A stretch of DNA of 64,000 nt, taken from positions 327,501-391,500 of the forward strand of contig NZ_CP157197.1 of assembly GCF_039954865.1 (NCBI RefSeq), in the 5' to 3' direction. The notes beneath the pieces were generated by a model that searched no databases, was not told where the DNA came from, and saw only the letters and a program-made list of their open reading frames with translations. The first letter of the stretch is position 1; every line of letters starts with the position of its first letter. The position numbers and the translations under genes were made by a program. The stretch comes from Rickettsia sp. Oklahoma-10. GTDB lineage: Bacteria; Pseudomonadota; Alphaproteobacteria; Rickettsiales; Rickettsiaceae. Of the stretch, positions 1-9,390 are shown piece by piece.

Positions 1-1368
1 TTCATATCCAAGACGCTCATGTGCTGCATGTTGATCGGTAATTACTATACTATCTTCGGTTTGCGAAATAATATAAGTCGTATGAAGCTGAGCTTTAGCT
101 GCTCCAAGTCTATATTGTTTACTAATTTGCTGCTCATGTTCTATACGATTTTCTACTTCCTGCTCTATTTTAGCATGTGGCAATGTATCAATTAGTTTTT
201 GATAAATATGATTTTGTGATATTTTAGGCGTACTAGCTGAACTATAAGACCTATAATCCACTAATTTACTATTAACATTTACCTGTTTATTTATAGTCGG
301 TTGTTTATTGATGAGAGAATTTTTAAATAACTCAAGAGTATCAGAGGCGATAGTAGTAGAAGTAACATGGCTTTTATTTGTTAAAGCACTTTTAATTGCT
401 TCTATTAATAAGTTTCGTACATAATTCGGATCATGAAACCTTACTTCTGCTTTTGCCGGATGTACATTAACATCAACAAATTGTGGATCAATTTGTAAGA
501 ATATAACACATAGTGGATAACGATCACGGGCCAAATAGTCTTGATATGCTACCCTCAAAGCTACTTGCAGTAATTTATCTTTTACCGGTCTATTATTGAT
601 AAATAAAAACTGATCTTCACTTGAAGCTCTATTATATGTTGGGATACTAGTATAGCCACAAACAGAGAAATCCAGTGTTTTGAAATCTACATAAGCAGCA
701 TTTTTTATAAAACCATCACCTATTACATCAATTATACGCTGTTTTAAGTTAGTTCCTACATCTTTATTCTGTCCCTTTAGTTTTAATAAATTCTTACCGT
801 CATGCGTTAAACTAAAAGAAATTTTAGGATGTGCTAAAGCGACTTTCTTAACTATATCCAAAATTGCTGCAAGTTCAGTTTTATCAGTTCTAAGAAATTT
901 TAGACGTGCAGGTGTTGCGAAAAATAAATCTCGTATCTCTATTTTAGTACCTTCATTATGGACAGAAATAGTAACTTGTTTTTTACTACCACCAATTAAT
1001 TTAATTTGAAAAGCTTTGTCAGTTCCTCGTTTTTTAGAAGTAATTATCATTTTGCTAATGGCAGCAATCGAAGATAATGCTTCACCACGAAAACCAAAAG
1101 TATGAATGTTTAGAAAATTGCTTTCATCAAGCTTAGAAGTTGTATGACGTTCAACAGCAATTTCTAATTCCTTATCAGTCATACCGATACCGTCATCAGA
1201 AATAATAATTAGGTTTTTGCCTGCACGTTCTAAAATAATATCTATTTTAGTACTACCAGCATCAACAGCATTTTCCACTAATTCTTTTACTACTGATGCA
1301 GGTCTTTCTATAACCTCACCGGCAGCAATTCGATTGATAGTACTTTCTGAAAGAAACTTAATAGTCAT
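1..1368 (-). CDS. mutL: DNA mismatch repair protein MutL (3' end beyond window)
   Basis: GHKL ATPase that links MutS mismatch recognition to downstream repair. The 456 visible codons start at the ATG at 1368. The N-terminal ATPase motifs follow in order: the ENAVDAG helix, the DDGIGM motif and TFGFRGEAL. Near the window edge is the C-terminal dimerisation motif DQHAAHERLGYE, so only the last part of the C-terminal domain is missing. The ATG overlaps the stop of the small zinc-finger gene upstream (ATGA), so the two are probably translated together. Family assignment is secure; whether the C-terminus is intact cannot be seen. Confidence 0.95.
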   Translation of the reverse strand, partial: MTIKFLSESTINRIAAGEVIERPASVVKELVENAVDAGSTKIDIILERAGKNLIIISDDGIGMTDKELEIAVERHTTSKLDESNFLNIHTFGFRGEALSSIAAISKMIITSKKRGTDKAFQIKLIGGSKKQVTISVHNEGTKIEIRDLFFATPARLKFLRTDKTELAAILDIVKKVALAHPKISFSLTHDGKNLLKLKGQNKDVGTNLKQRIIDVIGDGFIKNAAYVDFKTLDFSVCGYTSIPTYNRASSEDQFLFINNRPVKDKLLQVALRVAYQDYLARDRYPLCVIFLQIDPQFVDVNVHPAKAEVRFHDPNYVRNLLIEAIKSALTNKSHVTSTTIASDTLELFKNSLINKQPTINKQVNVNSKLVDYRSYSSASTPKISQNHIYQKLIDTLPHAKIEQEVENRIEHEQQISKQYRLGAAKAQLHTTYIISQTEDSIVITDQHAAHERLGYE

Positions 1369-1517
1369 TTTGTTATTAATTTAAATTTCTTAATACAATA
1401 TGGGCAGATAACTTCCTTCTTTTCTTTATCTATTTCTAAATAAACTTTTGGGTGGTCATATGGAGGTTCTTTGCCGCAACAAGATACAGATGCATCAACA
1501 CTATTAATAATTTCCAT
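1365..1517 (-). CDS. zf-CHCC small zinc-binding protein (NDUFS6-like)
   Basis: A 50-residue protein starting MEIINSVDAS. It has an upstream cysteine pair (SCCGKEPPYDHP), a histidine about five residues before the 'VYLEID' strand, and a terminal CPYC pair. This C-x-H-C-C pattern matches the zf-CHCC domain, the family of the complex I accessory subunit NDUFS6 and its alphaproteobacterial homologues. The role is inferred: Zn binding and probably a link to complex I assembly. Its TGA overlaps the mutL ATG by the ATGA arrangement. It is short enough to be missed by length cut-offs. Confidence 0.82.
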   Translation of the reverse strand: MEIINSVDASVSCCGKEPPYDHPKVYLEIDKEKKEVICPYCIKKFKLITK

Positions 1518-1654
1518 AGTTTTATATATTTATTTCTTTAAATCTAATATAAGTTACTTTTAAATAAAAGACAAATAATATGAAAAGGATTTAACAAAAT
1601 CACTTGCACGAAAACTAAGTAAATGCAGTATATAAGATATACCAAGATCAATTT

Positions 1655-1765
1655 CAAAAAGAACAAGGAAGTCTATAAGATGAGGAGCAGAGCATAAATT
1701 AATAAGTGAGTACCGCAGAACTTATAGATAGGACGACATAACCAATCTTTGAAGTTCATCAAGTA
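1655..1765. repeat. Rickettsia palindromic element, family C copy 1
   Basis: This segment of the 324-bp gap upstream of the MFS gene shares strings with the region inside the tilS 5' end (about 52770-52875) and with copies near 3095 and 23560. Examples are AAAAGAACAAGGA and GGAGCAGAGC. The rest of the gap looks non-coding. The group resembles a Rickettsia palindromic element; the formal RPE subfamily is not assigned. Confidence 0.6.
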
Positions 1766-1841
1766 TATTAACACTTTATACTTTAAAAATGATGTAACTT
1801 GTCTATAATAGCTAATTAGTAATTAAATTATTTAAAGCTCG

Positions 1842-3107
1842 ATGAATAGATCTAAGTTCATTTTTTTATCTGCTATTTCAGGTAATGTACTCGAATATTA
1901 TGATTTTACGGTATACTCAGTTTTTTCATTGATTATTGGACAAGTTTTTTTTCCAGGTAAGTCAGAATTTATCCGAACTCTTTTAAGTCTCGGAGTGTTT
2001 GCGGTCGGTTTTCTGACAAGACCGATAGGAGGAATATTATTTGGTTATATCGGTGATAGGTACGGCAGACGTACCGCTTTAATAATCTCGATGTTAGGTA
2101 TGACTATTCCAACCTTTATTATGGGTCTCATACCCTCATACACAAGTATTGGGATTTATGCCCCCATAACGCTAGTTATAATGCGGCTTATTCAAGGTTT
2201 ATGTATTAGCGGTGAAGGAACAGGAGCAGCTATTTTTATTCTAGAACATCGTCAAAATTTAAAACCTGGCTTTACAGCTGGTTTGGTTCACAGTTCAAAT
2301 ATTGCAGGTACTTTAGTTGCAACATTTATCGGTATTATAATTGAACATTATTTTTCCCATATAGATTTTGCTTGGCGTTTTGCTTTCTTGCTTGGTGGTT
2401 TCATGGGTCTTGTCGGATTTTATTTGCGGTTGCGTGTATCAGAAACACCAATTTTTAAAATGCTTGAGGAAAAGAAACAAGTTCTTAAAGCACCTTTTTC
2501 TAACGTAATTAAAACTGCTTGGAGATCTATGTTTTTAACTATATGTACAGGTGCAATTGCTAGCAGTGTTATGTATTTAGTAAAAACTTATATAAATGTT
2601 TTCTATCATAATATTATGCATCTTAGTAATACTATTGCTTTATCATATTTGGCTTATAGCTCATTTATTGCAATGATAGCGATGCCGCTTGCCGGCGGTA
2701 CTACCGATATCATTGGAAAATTTAAAACGGCAATATTTGTTGGAGTTGCTATCTTAATATTAATTTTACCTACTATGTTACTTATGTCAGCAGAAGAGAT
2801 GTGGCAACAATTTATAGCACTTACAATTCTTGGTATGCTTGCAGGAAGTATAGCAGGCACAGCTTATATATTCGTTATATCATTATTTACAGCAGAACAA
2901 AGATTTACTGGTGTTGCTTTCAGCTACAATTTTGCAATAGCGATATTCGGTGGAACTTCACCGATTATTTCTAGTTGGCTTGTAGAGCATACAGGAGTAT
3001 TTTATGCTCCAGCTTTTTATATCATGATTATTGCTGCTACATTTTTAGTGATTATGTATATGATGAGAAATATAATTAAACGAATATCGGATAGTATACT
3101 CGTTTAA
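1842..3107 (+). CDS. ProP-like MFS metabolite/proton symporter
   Basis: A 421-residue major facilitator with about 12 hydrophobic segments. It has the N-terminal signature around EYYDFTVYSVFS and the loop 2-3 motif GYIGDRYGRR typical of the metabolite:H+ symporter (ProP/ShiA/KgtP) family. Rickettsia carry several ProP paralogues that presumably import host osmolytes or metabolites; the substrate here cannot be read from sequence. The ATG at 1842 gives the expected short N-terminus. The last codons run into an RPE, so the C-terminal residues (about SILV) may be repeat-derived. It appears monocistronic. Confidence 0.85.
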   Translation: MNRSKFIFLSAISGNVLEYYDFTVYSVFSLIIGQVFFPGKSEFIRTLLSLGVFAVGFLTRPIGGILFGYIGDRYGRRTALIISMLGMTIPTFIMGLIPSYTSIGIYAPITLVIMRLIQGLCISGEGTGAAIFILEHRQNLKPGFTAGLVHSSNIAGTLVATFIGIIIEHYFSHIDFAWRFAFLLGGFMGLVGFYLRLRVSETPIFKMLEEKKQVLKAPFSNVIKTAWRSMFLTICTGAIASSVMYLVKTYINVFYHNIMHLSNTIALSYLAYSSFIAMIAMPLAGGTTDIIGKFKTAIFVGVAILILILPTMLLMSAEEMWQQFIALTILGMLAGSIAGTAYIFVISLFTAEQRFTGVAFSYNFAIAIFGGTSPIISSWLVEHTGVFYAPAFYIMIIAATFLVIMYMMRNIIKRISDSILV

Positions 3108-3215
3108 TTTAAAAAATTGGCAGTGTTATTTCTTGCTTATAGTCCTTACGTAGATTAAACTACACTGTAAGCATTCAAAATGCTCTGCTCTTTTCTATTA
3201 AAATTCGTCTACTGA
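3090..3215. repeat. Rickettsia palindromic element, family C copy 2
   Basis: Begins with CTCGTTTAATTTaaaaAATTGG at the 3' end of the MFS gene, matching one end of the copy near 23560. It contains TGCTCTGCTC in the middle and ends just before the hemF ribosome-binding site. It fills nearly the whole MFS-hemF gap. It is diverged and its ends are approximate. Confidence 0.55.
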
Positions 3216-3240
3216 CTCCTCATTTATTAGGTATGTGAAT

Positions 3241-4074
3241 ATGGAAAATAGAAAAATAACTAGTAATTGGTTTACTGATTTACGCGATTTATTATGCGCA
3301 GAATTTGAAAAAATTGAAGAAGAATATACAAAAGAAAAAGATATAGAACCTGCCAAATTTGTGTATTCAAACTGGGAACGTAACGGCGGAGGTGGCGGTG
3401 TTATGTCCATTATGAAAGGAGAAGTATTTGAAAAAGTAGGAGTTAATATTTCTACCGTATTTGGTAAATTATCTCCAGAATTTCGTACAGAAATTCCAGG
3501 AGCAGAACTAGACGGGAAATTCTTTGCAACCGGTATTTCAGTAGTTGCACATCTTAAATCACCGTTAATTCCTGCTATGCATTTTAATACTCGTTATATA
3601 GAAACTTCTAAAAGTTGGTTTGGAGGAGGAGGAGATTTAACACCATATTACCCAGAAGAAAACGAAACAACAAAATTTCATACAGCTTTTAAAAAAGCAT
3701 GTGATAAATATGATTTTAGCTATTATCCTAAATTCAAAAAGCAATGTAATGAATATTTTTATCTAAAGCATCGAAAGGAACCAAGAGGAGTAGGCGGAAT
3801 ATTCTATGATTACTTAAATAGCGGTAATTTTGAGCAAGATTTTGCTTTCACTAAGGATGTAGGTAAGGCTTTACTATCGGTATATCCTGAAATCGTTAGA
3901 AATAAGCTATCTTTGCCTTGGACTACTGAACAGAAAGAATACCAACTTATAAGGCGAGGTAGATATGTAGAATTTAATTTACTATATGATCGCGGTACTA
4001 AATTCGGCTTAATGACTTATGGGAATGTTGAAGCAATATTAATGTCACTACCACCCGAGGTAAAATGGTGTTAA
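3241..4074 (+). CDS. hemF: Oxygen-dependent coproporphyrinogen III oxidase HemF
   Basis: Catalyses two oxidative decarboxylations of coproporphyrinogen III to protoporphyrinogen IX, using O2, in the cytoplasm. The 277-residue product is typical in length and carries the family hallmarks: WERNGGGGG near residue 41, GGGGDLTPYY near residue 130, and HRKEPRGVGGIFYDYL near 180. I chose the ATG at 3241 because an AGG Shine-Dalgarno core sits about nine bases upstream. The in-frame GTG at 3235 is too close to it. It is on the plus strand, opposite hemJ-hemH-hemE, and together they supply the last four steps of haem synthesis. Confidence 0.95.
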   Translation: MENRKITSNWFTDLRDLLCAEFEKIEEEYTKEKDIEPAKFVYSNWERNGGGGGVMSIMKGEVFEKVGVNISTVFGKLSPEFRTEIPGAELDGKFFATGISVVAHLKSPLIPAMHFNTRYIETSKSWFGGGGDLTPYYPEENETTKFHTAFKKACDKYDFSYYPKFKKQCNEYFYLKHRKEPRGVGGIFYDYLNSGNFEQDFAFTKDVGKALLSVYPEIVRNKLSLPWTTEQKEYQLIRRGRYVEFNLLYDRGTKFGLMTYGNVEAILMSLPPEVKWC

Positions 4075-4117
4075 ATACTTAAGTTTGATTGCACAAATTA
4101 AAAAACATGCCTAAATA

Positions 4118-4150
4118 CTACACCGTGGTTCAACCACAGTACTCAAAAAT
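4118..4150. repeat. Short palindrome, family B (partial RPE)
   Basis: The sequence ACCGTGGTTCAACCACAGT is a near-perfect inverted repeat of the same type as those at 13305, 25265 and 47400. It lies between the convergent hemF and hemJ genes and may serve as a shared terminator. It is too short to be a full element. Confidence 0.5.
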
Positions 4151-4219
4151 ATAACTTACAATACTAATAATTTTTTCATAGAACAATACCGGTCAAGCCA
4201 ATCGAAAAGTGACACTATA

Positions 4220-4657
4220 CTAGTCAAATGGCTTCACTATAACCATTATTACTGCAATAACCATACAAATAGTAGGAATCTCATTGACTATACCATAAAA
4301 TTTTTCTGAATGGACATTCTTACCGTTTACAAAATCTTTTCTCCATCTAGCAAGTAAACCATGAAATATCACTAAAATTAATACTGCAAACATTTTAACG
4401 TGAAACCAAGTGCCAAGAGCAACAAATCCATAAATATGAGCATTTATTATACCAAATATAAATGTGCTAATCATTGCCGGATTCATAATGAATCTAAGTA
4501 ATTTTAGCTCCATTACTTGTAAAGTATTATCTAGCTCACTACCTATTTTAGCTTTGGTATGATAAACATATATTCTAGGTAAATAAAGAAGCCCTGCAAT
4601 CCAACATATAGCAGATATCAGATGGATTGACTTAAACCATAAATAATAACTTGCCAT
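4220..4657 (-). CDS. hemJ: Protoporphyrinogen oxidase HemJ
   Basis: A 145-residue membrane protein with four hydrophobic segments. The N-terminal WFKSIHLISAICWIAGLLYLPRIYVYH carries the conserved histidine and arginine of the HemJ (formerly UPF0093) family. HemJ oxidises protoporphyrinogen IX to protoporphyrin IX. The gene lies just downstream of hemH (11-bp gap) on the same strand, which matches its pathway position immediately before ferrochelatase. No hemG or hemY is visible here. Confidence 0.9.
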   Translation of the reverse strand: MASYYLWFKSIHLISAICWIAGLLYLPRIYVYHTKAKIGSELDNTLQVMELKLLRFIMNPAMISTFIFGIINAHIYGFVALGTWFHVKMFAVLILVIFHGLLARWRKDFVNGKNVHSEKFYGIVNEIPTICMVIAVIMVIVKPFD

Positions 4658-4668
4658 TTTTTTTCTTA

Positions 4669-5691
4669 TTAATTCTTTAATTTACACAAGCATTTAGTAA
4701 ATTCGTTTGGACATATTCTTGTACTAGAGCTACTCATAACTAAATTAGTATCAGCATTATTAATAAATCGTAGTAATATATTTGTCAAACTATTAATAAA
4801 AATTTTATTTGTACCAAGCGTCGGGATTCGAGTATATTGAATTTCATATCTATCTGCAATTAATTTATATTCAATATCCAGCTCTACAAGCGTCTCAACA
4901 TGCTCAGACACAAAGGATATAGGTACAATAATTATGTCTTTTTTTAACTTTCCCGCTAGCTTTATTTCGTCTTCCGTACTTGGTTTCAACCATTCTATAG
5001 GTCCTACTCTGCTTTGATAAGTTATCTTATAATCTAGATCTTTTATATTTAATTCTTTAACTATTGCTTTTACTGTTTCTTTTATCTGAAAACTATAAGG
5101 ATCACCTGCTTTTATTATTTTTTCGGGCAACCCGTGAGCAGAAAATAATATACGAAAATTTTTACTGTATAGTTTTTCTTTTATTAAGTAAACATGAGCT
5201 TTTATAAAATCTTCTTCTAGAGGATAACAGCAAACTACTTTAATTGGAATATCAAGATTTTGTAAAAAATTTTTAACCGACGATCCTGTCGTAGTACTTG
5301 AAAATTGAGGGTATAGAGGCAATAATATTATTTCACTTGGATTATACTTTTTTATTTGATTTATCGTTTCTTTAGCAAACGGTGCTGAATATCTCATATT
5401 TATAAAAACAGAAAAATCTTCTTTTACAAGTTGCTTTAGCTTTTCAGTTAATACTAACCGCTGCTCTTGCGTTTCCTGAAGTAGGGAAGATTTACCACCG
5501 ATTAAAGAATAAATCTTTTGAGATTTTTTCTCTCTAGTAATAGAAAGTATCTTGGCTATAATATAACGCAAGGGATTTGGTAGATTAATTATAGCTTTGT
5601 CATAGAATAAATTAAATAAAAAAGGTTTTACGGATTCAAGACTATTTGGACCTCCTAAATTAAAAAGTACTATTGCTATTCTTTTCTTCAT
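4669..5691 (-). CDS. hemH: Ferrochelatase HemH
   Basis: Inserts Fe2+ into protoporphyrin IX to make haem. At 340 residues it has the usual family length. The N-terminal motif VLFNLGGPNSLESVKPFL and the active-site segment FSAHGLPEKIIKAGDPY, with the catalytic histidine, are both present. It lies between hemE (6-bp gap upstream) and hemJ (11 bp downstream), forming a tight hemE-hemH-hemJ operon transcribed away from the origin. Confidence 0.96.
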   Translation of the reverse strand: MKKRIAIVLFNLGGPNSLESVKPFLFNLFYDKAIINLPNPLRYIIAKILSITREKKSQKIYSLIGGKSSLLQETQEQRLVLTEKLKQLVKEDFSVFINMRYSAPFAKETINQIKKYNPSEIILLPLYPQFSSTTTGSSVKNFLQNLDIPIKVVCCYPLEEDFIKAHVYLIKEKLYSKNFRILFSAHGLPEKIIKAGDPYSFQIKETVKAIVKELNIKDLDYKITYQSRVGPIEWLKPSTEDEIKLAGKLKKDIIIVPISFVSEHVETLVELDIEYKLIADRYEIQYTRIPTLGTNKIFINSLTNILLRFINNADTNLVMSSSSTRICPNEFTKCLCKLKN

Positions 5692-5697
5692 ATTATC

Positions 5698-6717
5698 TCA
5701 TTTTTTAAAACTTCTAACAAATTCTGTTAAAAATTCTACGTTTTCTTGAGGTGTTTCAGGCAAAATACCATGTCCTAAGTTAAAGATAAAATTCTTTCCT
5801 TCCATTATCTGAAGAATTTTGTAAGCTTTTTCTTTAATAATTTCTTTATTAGTAAGTAATACAACTGGATCTAAATTACCTTGTACTATTACTTTATCAC
5901 TCCACTCTTTCATTTTTTCAAGAGGAATCATTTGATCTACAGCTAAAATATCTATCGGTGCTTCTTTTATAAATTTTTCGTACAATAATCCCGCTCCTTT
6001 AGGAAAAGCAATGATAGGAGTTTTTGGAAAAACTTCTTTTACTTTTAGTATAATCTTTTTTGTCGGCTCTATTACGAATTCTGTAAATTCTTCTTCTGCA
6101 AGTACTCCCGACCATGAATCAAAAAGTTTTAAAATGTTTGCTCCTGATTCTACTTGATTTATAAGATGATAAGTTGTTTTATCTATCAAAAAATTCAATA
6201 ATTCTTTAGCTAATACTTTATTTTCATAGATAAATTTTTTGCTTGTTTTAAAATTCTGTTTTCCTTTTCCTTCTAGCATGTAACTCATCACTGTCCAAGG
6301 GCTTCCTGCAAATCCTATTAAAGAAGTAGTGGATGGTAATTCTTTTTTAACTTTTCTTATTATTTCATAAACCTTTTCTAATTTATTATTCGGATCGCTT
6401 TGCAAATATTTAAAATCTTCTTGCGATCTAAATTGTCTTAATATAGGTCCTATGTTTTCTTTAAAATCCACTTCCCATCCAAGAGCATGAGGTAAAACTA
6501 ATATATCGGAAAAAATAATAGCTGCGTCAAAATGATACCGTCTTATCGGTTGTAATGTTACTTCTGTTGCTTTGTTAACGTCATAACAAAAATCTAAAAA
6601 ATTTTTTATTGTTTCTCTTGTTTTTTTATATTCTGGTAAGTATCTACCTGCTTGACGCATAAACCAAACAGGTATTTTATCGCTATTTCCTTTTAATGGA
6701 TTTAAAGGTTGCTTCAT
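5698..6717 (-). CDS. hemE: Uroporphyrinogen decarboxylase HemE
   Basis: Decarboxylates the four acetate side chains of uroporphyrinogen III. The 339-residue protein has the N-terminal signature [15 protein letters not shown] with substrate-binding Arg residues, and the C-terminal [11 protein letters not shown]. It is first in hemE-hemH-hemJ. Its 5' side faces the putative replication origin, so its promoter should lie within or beside oriC. The same hemE-origin adjacency is known in Caulobacter and Rickettsia. Confidence 0.97.
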   Translation of the reverse strand: MKQPLNPLKGNSDKIPVWFMRQAGRYLPEYKKTRETIKNFLDFCYDVNKATEVTLQPIRRYHFDAAIIFSDILVLPHALGWEVDFKENIGPILRQFRSQEDFKYLQSDPNNKLEKVYEIIRKVKKELPSTTSLIGFAGSPWTVMSYMLEGKGKQNFKTSKKFIYENKVLAKELLNFLIDKTTYHLINQVESGANILKLFDSWSGVLAEEEFTEFVIEPTKKIILKVKEVFPKTPIIAFPKGAGLLYEKFIKEAPIDILAVDQMIPLEKMKEWSDKVIVQGNLDPVVLLTNKEIIKEKAYKILQIMEGKNFIFNLGHGILPETPQENVEFLTEFVRSFKK

Positions 6718-7103
6718 ACTATTACTGAAAATATTAAGTTTAAGTATATTTGTTGTTTATATAAATAGAATTATGTAGATTAAATGTTTTGAACAGAGTT
6801 ATCAACAAAATTTTCAATAAGATTTTCTTAAAAAGATTAGTATTTTTAATTATTATTCACATAAGTTTGTAAAGAATTTATAAAAGTGTATAATTAAGTG
6901 TAAAATTCATTTCTAGTTTAGAAAAGACTATTCTTTCAAAGAAAAATAATATTTATTCACAATTTTATCCACAAACTATTTATTTAAAAGGAAATACGCT
7001 AGATTTTCTTTATTTAATAAGGATTTGAGAAGATTTTTAATAGATTTTAATAGGAAAAATAATAAGTTATTAAAAAATTTATCCACAATTACATGTGTAA
7101 AGT
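6718..7103. other. oriC: Putative chromosomal replication origin (oriC)
   Basis: An AT-rich, non-coding 386-bp interval between the divergent hemE and ppsR. It has two perfect DnaA boxes TTATCCACA (6965-6973, 7079-7087) and near matches TTATCAACA (6799-6807) and TTATTCACA (6853-6861, 6953-6961), all in the same orientation. A direct repeat of TTTTAATAG lies near 7035-7055, and several TTAA half-sites could be CtrA-type sites, though I find none with perfect TTAA-N7-TTAA spacing. From established work on Caulobacter and R. prowazekii, the origin lies between hemE and this ppsR-family gene. Origin function is inferred from position and boxes. Confidence 0.8.
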
Positions 7104-7925
7104 ATGACAAAGTTAATTATTCACTTGGTTTCAGACTCTTCCGTGCAAACTGCAAAATATGCAGCAAATTCTGCTCTTGCACAATTTACTTCTGTGAAAT
7201 CAAAATTATATCATTGGCCAATGATTAGAAATTTAGAATTGCTAAATGAAGTATTAAGTAAAATAGAATCTAAACATGGTGTAGTATTATACACGATTGC
7301 TGATCATGAACTAAGAAAAACATTGACAAAGTTTTGTTATGAATTAAAAATCCCATGTATTTCCGTAATAGGTAAAATTATTAAAGAAATGTCTGTTTTT
7401 TCAGGTATTGAAATAGAAAAAGAACAGAATTATAATTGTAAATTCAATAAGACTTATTTTGATACACTTAATGCTATAGATTACGCTATAAGACATGATG
7501 ACGGACAAATTCTTAATGAATTATCGAAAGCTGATATAATATTAATAGGTCCTTCTAGGACTTCCAAAACTCCGACTTCCATATTTTTAGCATATAACGG
7601 TCTAAAAACTGCCAATATTCCTTATGTTTATAATTGTCCTTTTCACGATTTTATAGAAAAAGATATAGATCAGTTGGTGGTAGGACTTGTCATTAATCCA
7701 AATAGGTTAATTGAGATAAGAGAAGCTAGGTTAAATTTATTGCAAATTAATGAAAATAAAAGCTATACGGATTTTAATGTAGTACAAAAAGAGTGTTTTG
7801 AAGTCAGAAAAATTTGTGAGCAAAGAAGTTGGCCGGTAATTGACGTATCTGCTAGATCAATAGAGGAAACGGCGGCTTTAATAATGCGAATATATTATAA
7901 TAGAAAAAACAAATATAATAAATAA
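7104..7925 (+). CDS. ppsR: PpsR-family pyruvate, phosphate dikinase regulatory protein
   Basis: A DUF299/PpsR-type bifunctional kinase and pyrophosphorylase that reversibly phosphorylates PPDK or PEP synthase. The 273-residue product begins [17 protein letters not shown] and has the family's nucleotide-binding loop [18 protein letters not shown] near residue 152. Near the C-terminus is [19 protein letters not shown], also conserved. The ATG at 7104 is preferred over an overlapping shorter frame at 7025. Rickettsia typically encode PPDK, so the target is plausible but lies outside the window. It flanks oriC on the rightward replichore. Confidence 0.9.
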   Translation: MTKLIIHLVSDSSVQTAKYAANSALAQFTSVKSKLYHWPMIRNLELLNEVLSKIESKHGVVLYTIADHELRKTLTKFCYELKIPCISVIGKIIKEMSVFSGIEIEKEQNYNCKFNKTYFDTLNAIDYAIRHDDGQILNELSKADIILIGPSRTSKTPTSIFLAYNGLKTANIPYVYNCPFHDFIEKDIDQLVVGLVINPNRLIEIREARLNLLQINENKSYTDFNVVQKECFEVRKICEQRSWPVIDVSARSIEETAALIMRIYYNRKNKYNK

Positions 7926-8010
7926 AAAGATTTTCATTATTTACAATTAGAAACCTGTACTTTATTATTTTTTATAAAAGATGTTGTTCACATGGATCAG
8001 AAAAAACAAT

Positions 8011-8141
8011 ATGTCATTCCTATAAAAGTGGGAATTCATTATAAATATAAGAAAACAGAAAGTTTTATATAAATTTAAAAATTTTAATAGTTCTATAATT
8101 TTTAAAATTTTTCTGGATTTATGCTTTTGTGAGAATGACAT
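8011..8141. repeat. Rickettsia palindromic element, family A (ATGTCATTC type)
   Basis: Lies between ppsR and trxA. The outer ends ATGTCATTC and GAATGACAT form an exact inverted repeat, with AT-rich filler between. It resembles the classic RPE that also occurs inside coding sequence at 10696-10761. No gene is visible in the gap. Confidence 0.7.
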
Positions 8142-8183
8142 AGAGGCCATATGGGCAATACCACAAAAACATAGAGGACAAAT

Positions 8184-8501
8184 ATGGCAAATAACGTAAA
8201 GGATAGCTCTTTTAAGAAGGAAGTATTAGAATCGAATTTACCGGTACTAGTCGATTTTTGGGCAGAATGGTGTGGACCATGTAAAATGTTAACACCGGTA
8301 ATAGATGAAATCAGTAAAGAATTACAAGGAAAAGTAAAAGTACTCAAAATGAATATTGATGAAAATCCTAATACTCCTTCAGAATACGGTATTCGTAGTA
8401 TCCCGACAATAATGTTATTTAAAAATGGTGAACAGAAAGATACTAAAATAGGTTTGCAACAAAAAAGTTCTCTTTTAGATTGGATTAATAAATCTATTTA
8501 A
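8184..8501 (+). CDS. trxA: Thioredoxin
   Basis: A 105-residue cytoplasmic dithiol-disulfide oxidoreductase. The active site WCGPC is at about residues 29-33, after the VLVDFWAEW strand, and the cis-proline motif SIPTIMLF follows near residue 75. Length and motifs are canonical. An AGAGGAC Shine-Dalgarno-like stretch precedes the ATG. The ABC exporter ATPase gene begins 10 bp downstream, suggesting co-transcription. Confidence 0.96.
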   Translation: MANNVKDSSFKKEVLESNLPVLVDFWAEWCGPCKMLTPVIDEISKELQGKVKVLKMNIDENPNTPSEYGIRSIPTIMLFKNGEQKDTKIGLQQKSSLLDWINKSI

Positions 8502-8510
8502 TATTTTTTT

Positions 8511-9260
8511 ATGTTACTTAGCCATAGCCATTCAAAAGTGTTTATAGAGATAACCGATGGTTATGTAGAAGGTATAGATACTAACAAAAGAGCTCAAGGT
8601 TTAAAACATTTTTTTTTAAAAAAAGGAGTTTCTCTTTCTCCAAATATACCCATATTAAATAATATTAATTTTTCTTGTTATGAAGGAGAAAAAGTAGCTT
8701 TTATAGGAAGTAACGGTTCGGGAAAAAGTTCACTTCTAAAACTAATCGCTGGAATATACCCGTTAAAATTAGGTACAATAAAAGTTCGTGGAGATATTGC
8801 GGCAATTATAGATATGGGAGTCGGTTTTGAGCTAGAACAAACTGGTCGTGAAAATATAAAAATATTAATGCTATATAATAATATGCTGGATAAATATAGC
8901 AAAAAAATCGAAAAAGAGATTATAGATTTTTCAGAACTTGGCAGCAAAATTGATTTACCGATAAAAATTTATAGTTCAGGTATGTTATCACGCCTTGCTT
9001 TTTCTGTATCAATATTTCAAAATCCACAGATTTTGTTACTTGATGAGGTTTTTGCGGCAGGCGATAGTTATTTTATAGAAAAATCTCTTAGTTTAATGAA
9101 GAATAAATTTAAAAATACTCCTATTTCGATAATAGTAAGTCATCAAGAAGAAATTATAAAAGATAATTGCGATAGATGTATTTTATTGAAAGACGGTAAT
9201 ATTATAGGTGATGGAACCCCATCAGAAATGTTTAAAATTTATAATAGACTTCTTGTATAA
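8511..9260 (+). CDS. ABC transporter ATP-binding protein, Wzt/RfbE type
   Basis: A 249-residue ATPase of the polysaccharide/O-antigen export class. It shows Walker A GSNGSGKSS (about residues 67-75), a family-typical signature variant YSSGMLSRLAF, and Walker B ILLLDEVFAAGD. The segment after Walker A, with IKVRGDIAAIIDMGVGFE, is characteristic of Wzt and TagH exporters. The permease follows after an RPE-filled gap. The likely role is to move a lipid-linked surface polysaccharide across the inner membrane. In Rickettsia it is often annotated rfbE. There is no C-terminal carbohydrate-binding domain, so the exporter is of the short type. Confidence 0.9.
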   Translation: MLLSHSHSKVFIEITDGYVEGIDTNKRAQGLKHFFLKKGVSLSPNIPILNNINFSCYEGEKVAFIGSNGSGKSSLLKLIAGIYPLKLGTIKVRGDIAAIIDMGVGFELEQTGRENIKILMLYNNMLDKYSKKIEKEIIDFSELGSKIDLPIKIYSSGMLSRLAFSVSIFQNPQILLLDEVFAAGDSYFIEKSLSLMKNKFKNTPISIIVSHQEEIIKDNCDRCILLKDGNIIGDGTPSEMFKIYNRLLV

Positions 9261-9261
9261 C

Positions 9262-9382
9262 TTTGCTTCTAAGGGTAATTTGTGCATTGATTCGGTACTC
9301 AAATCCTCATTTGATATGCTGTGTGTATCTCCTGCAAATTTCCTCTTTATTAGCTATGTTACACAAGAAGTCTAATGGAGAA
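9262..9382. repeat. Rickettsia palindromic element, family D copy 1
   Basis: Fills the gap between the exporter ATPase and permease genes. It aligns with the sequence at 60805-60940 and with the reverse complements of 22435-22554 and 40262-40382. Shared strings include GCTTCTaaGGgTAATTTGTgC, CGGTACT and a tail around TCCTnnAAatTtct. It leaves the permease's own ribosome-binding site intact. Confidence 0.72.
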
Positions 9383-9390
9383 ACTCATAA

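Noticed and set aside
7025-7228. Open frame overlapping the ppsR start
   Set aside because: It runs out of frame over the ppsR 5' end and the oriC region, and has no recognisable protein features.
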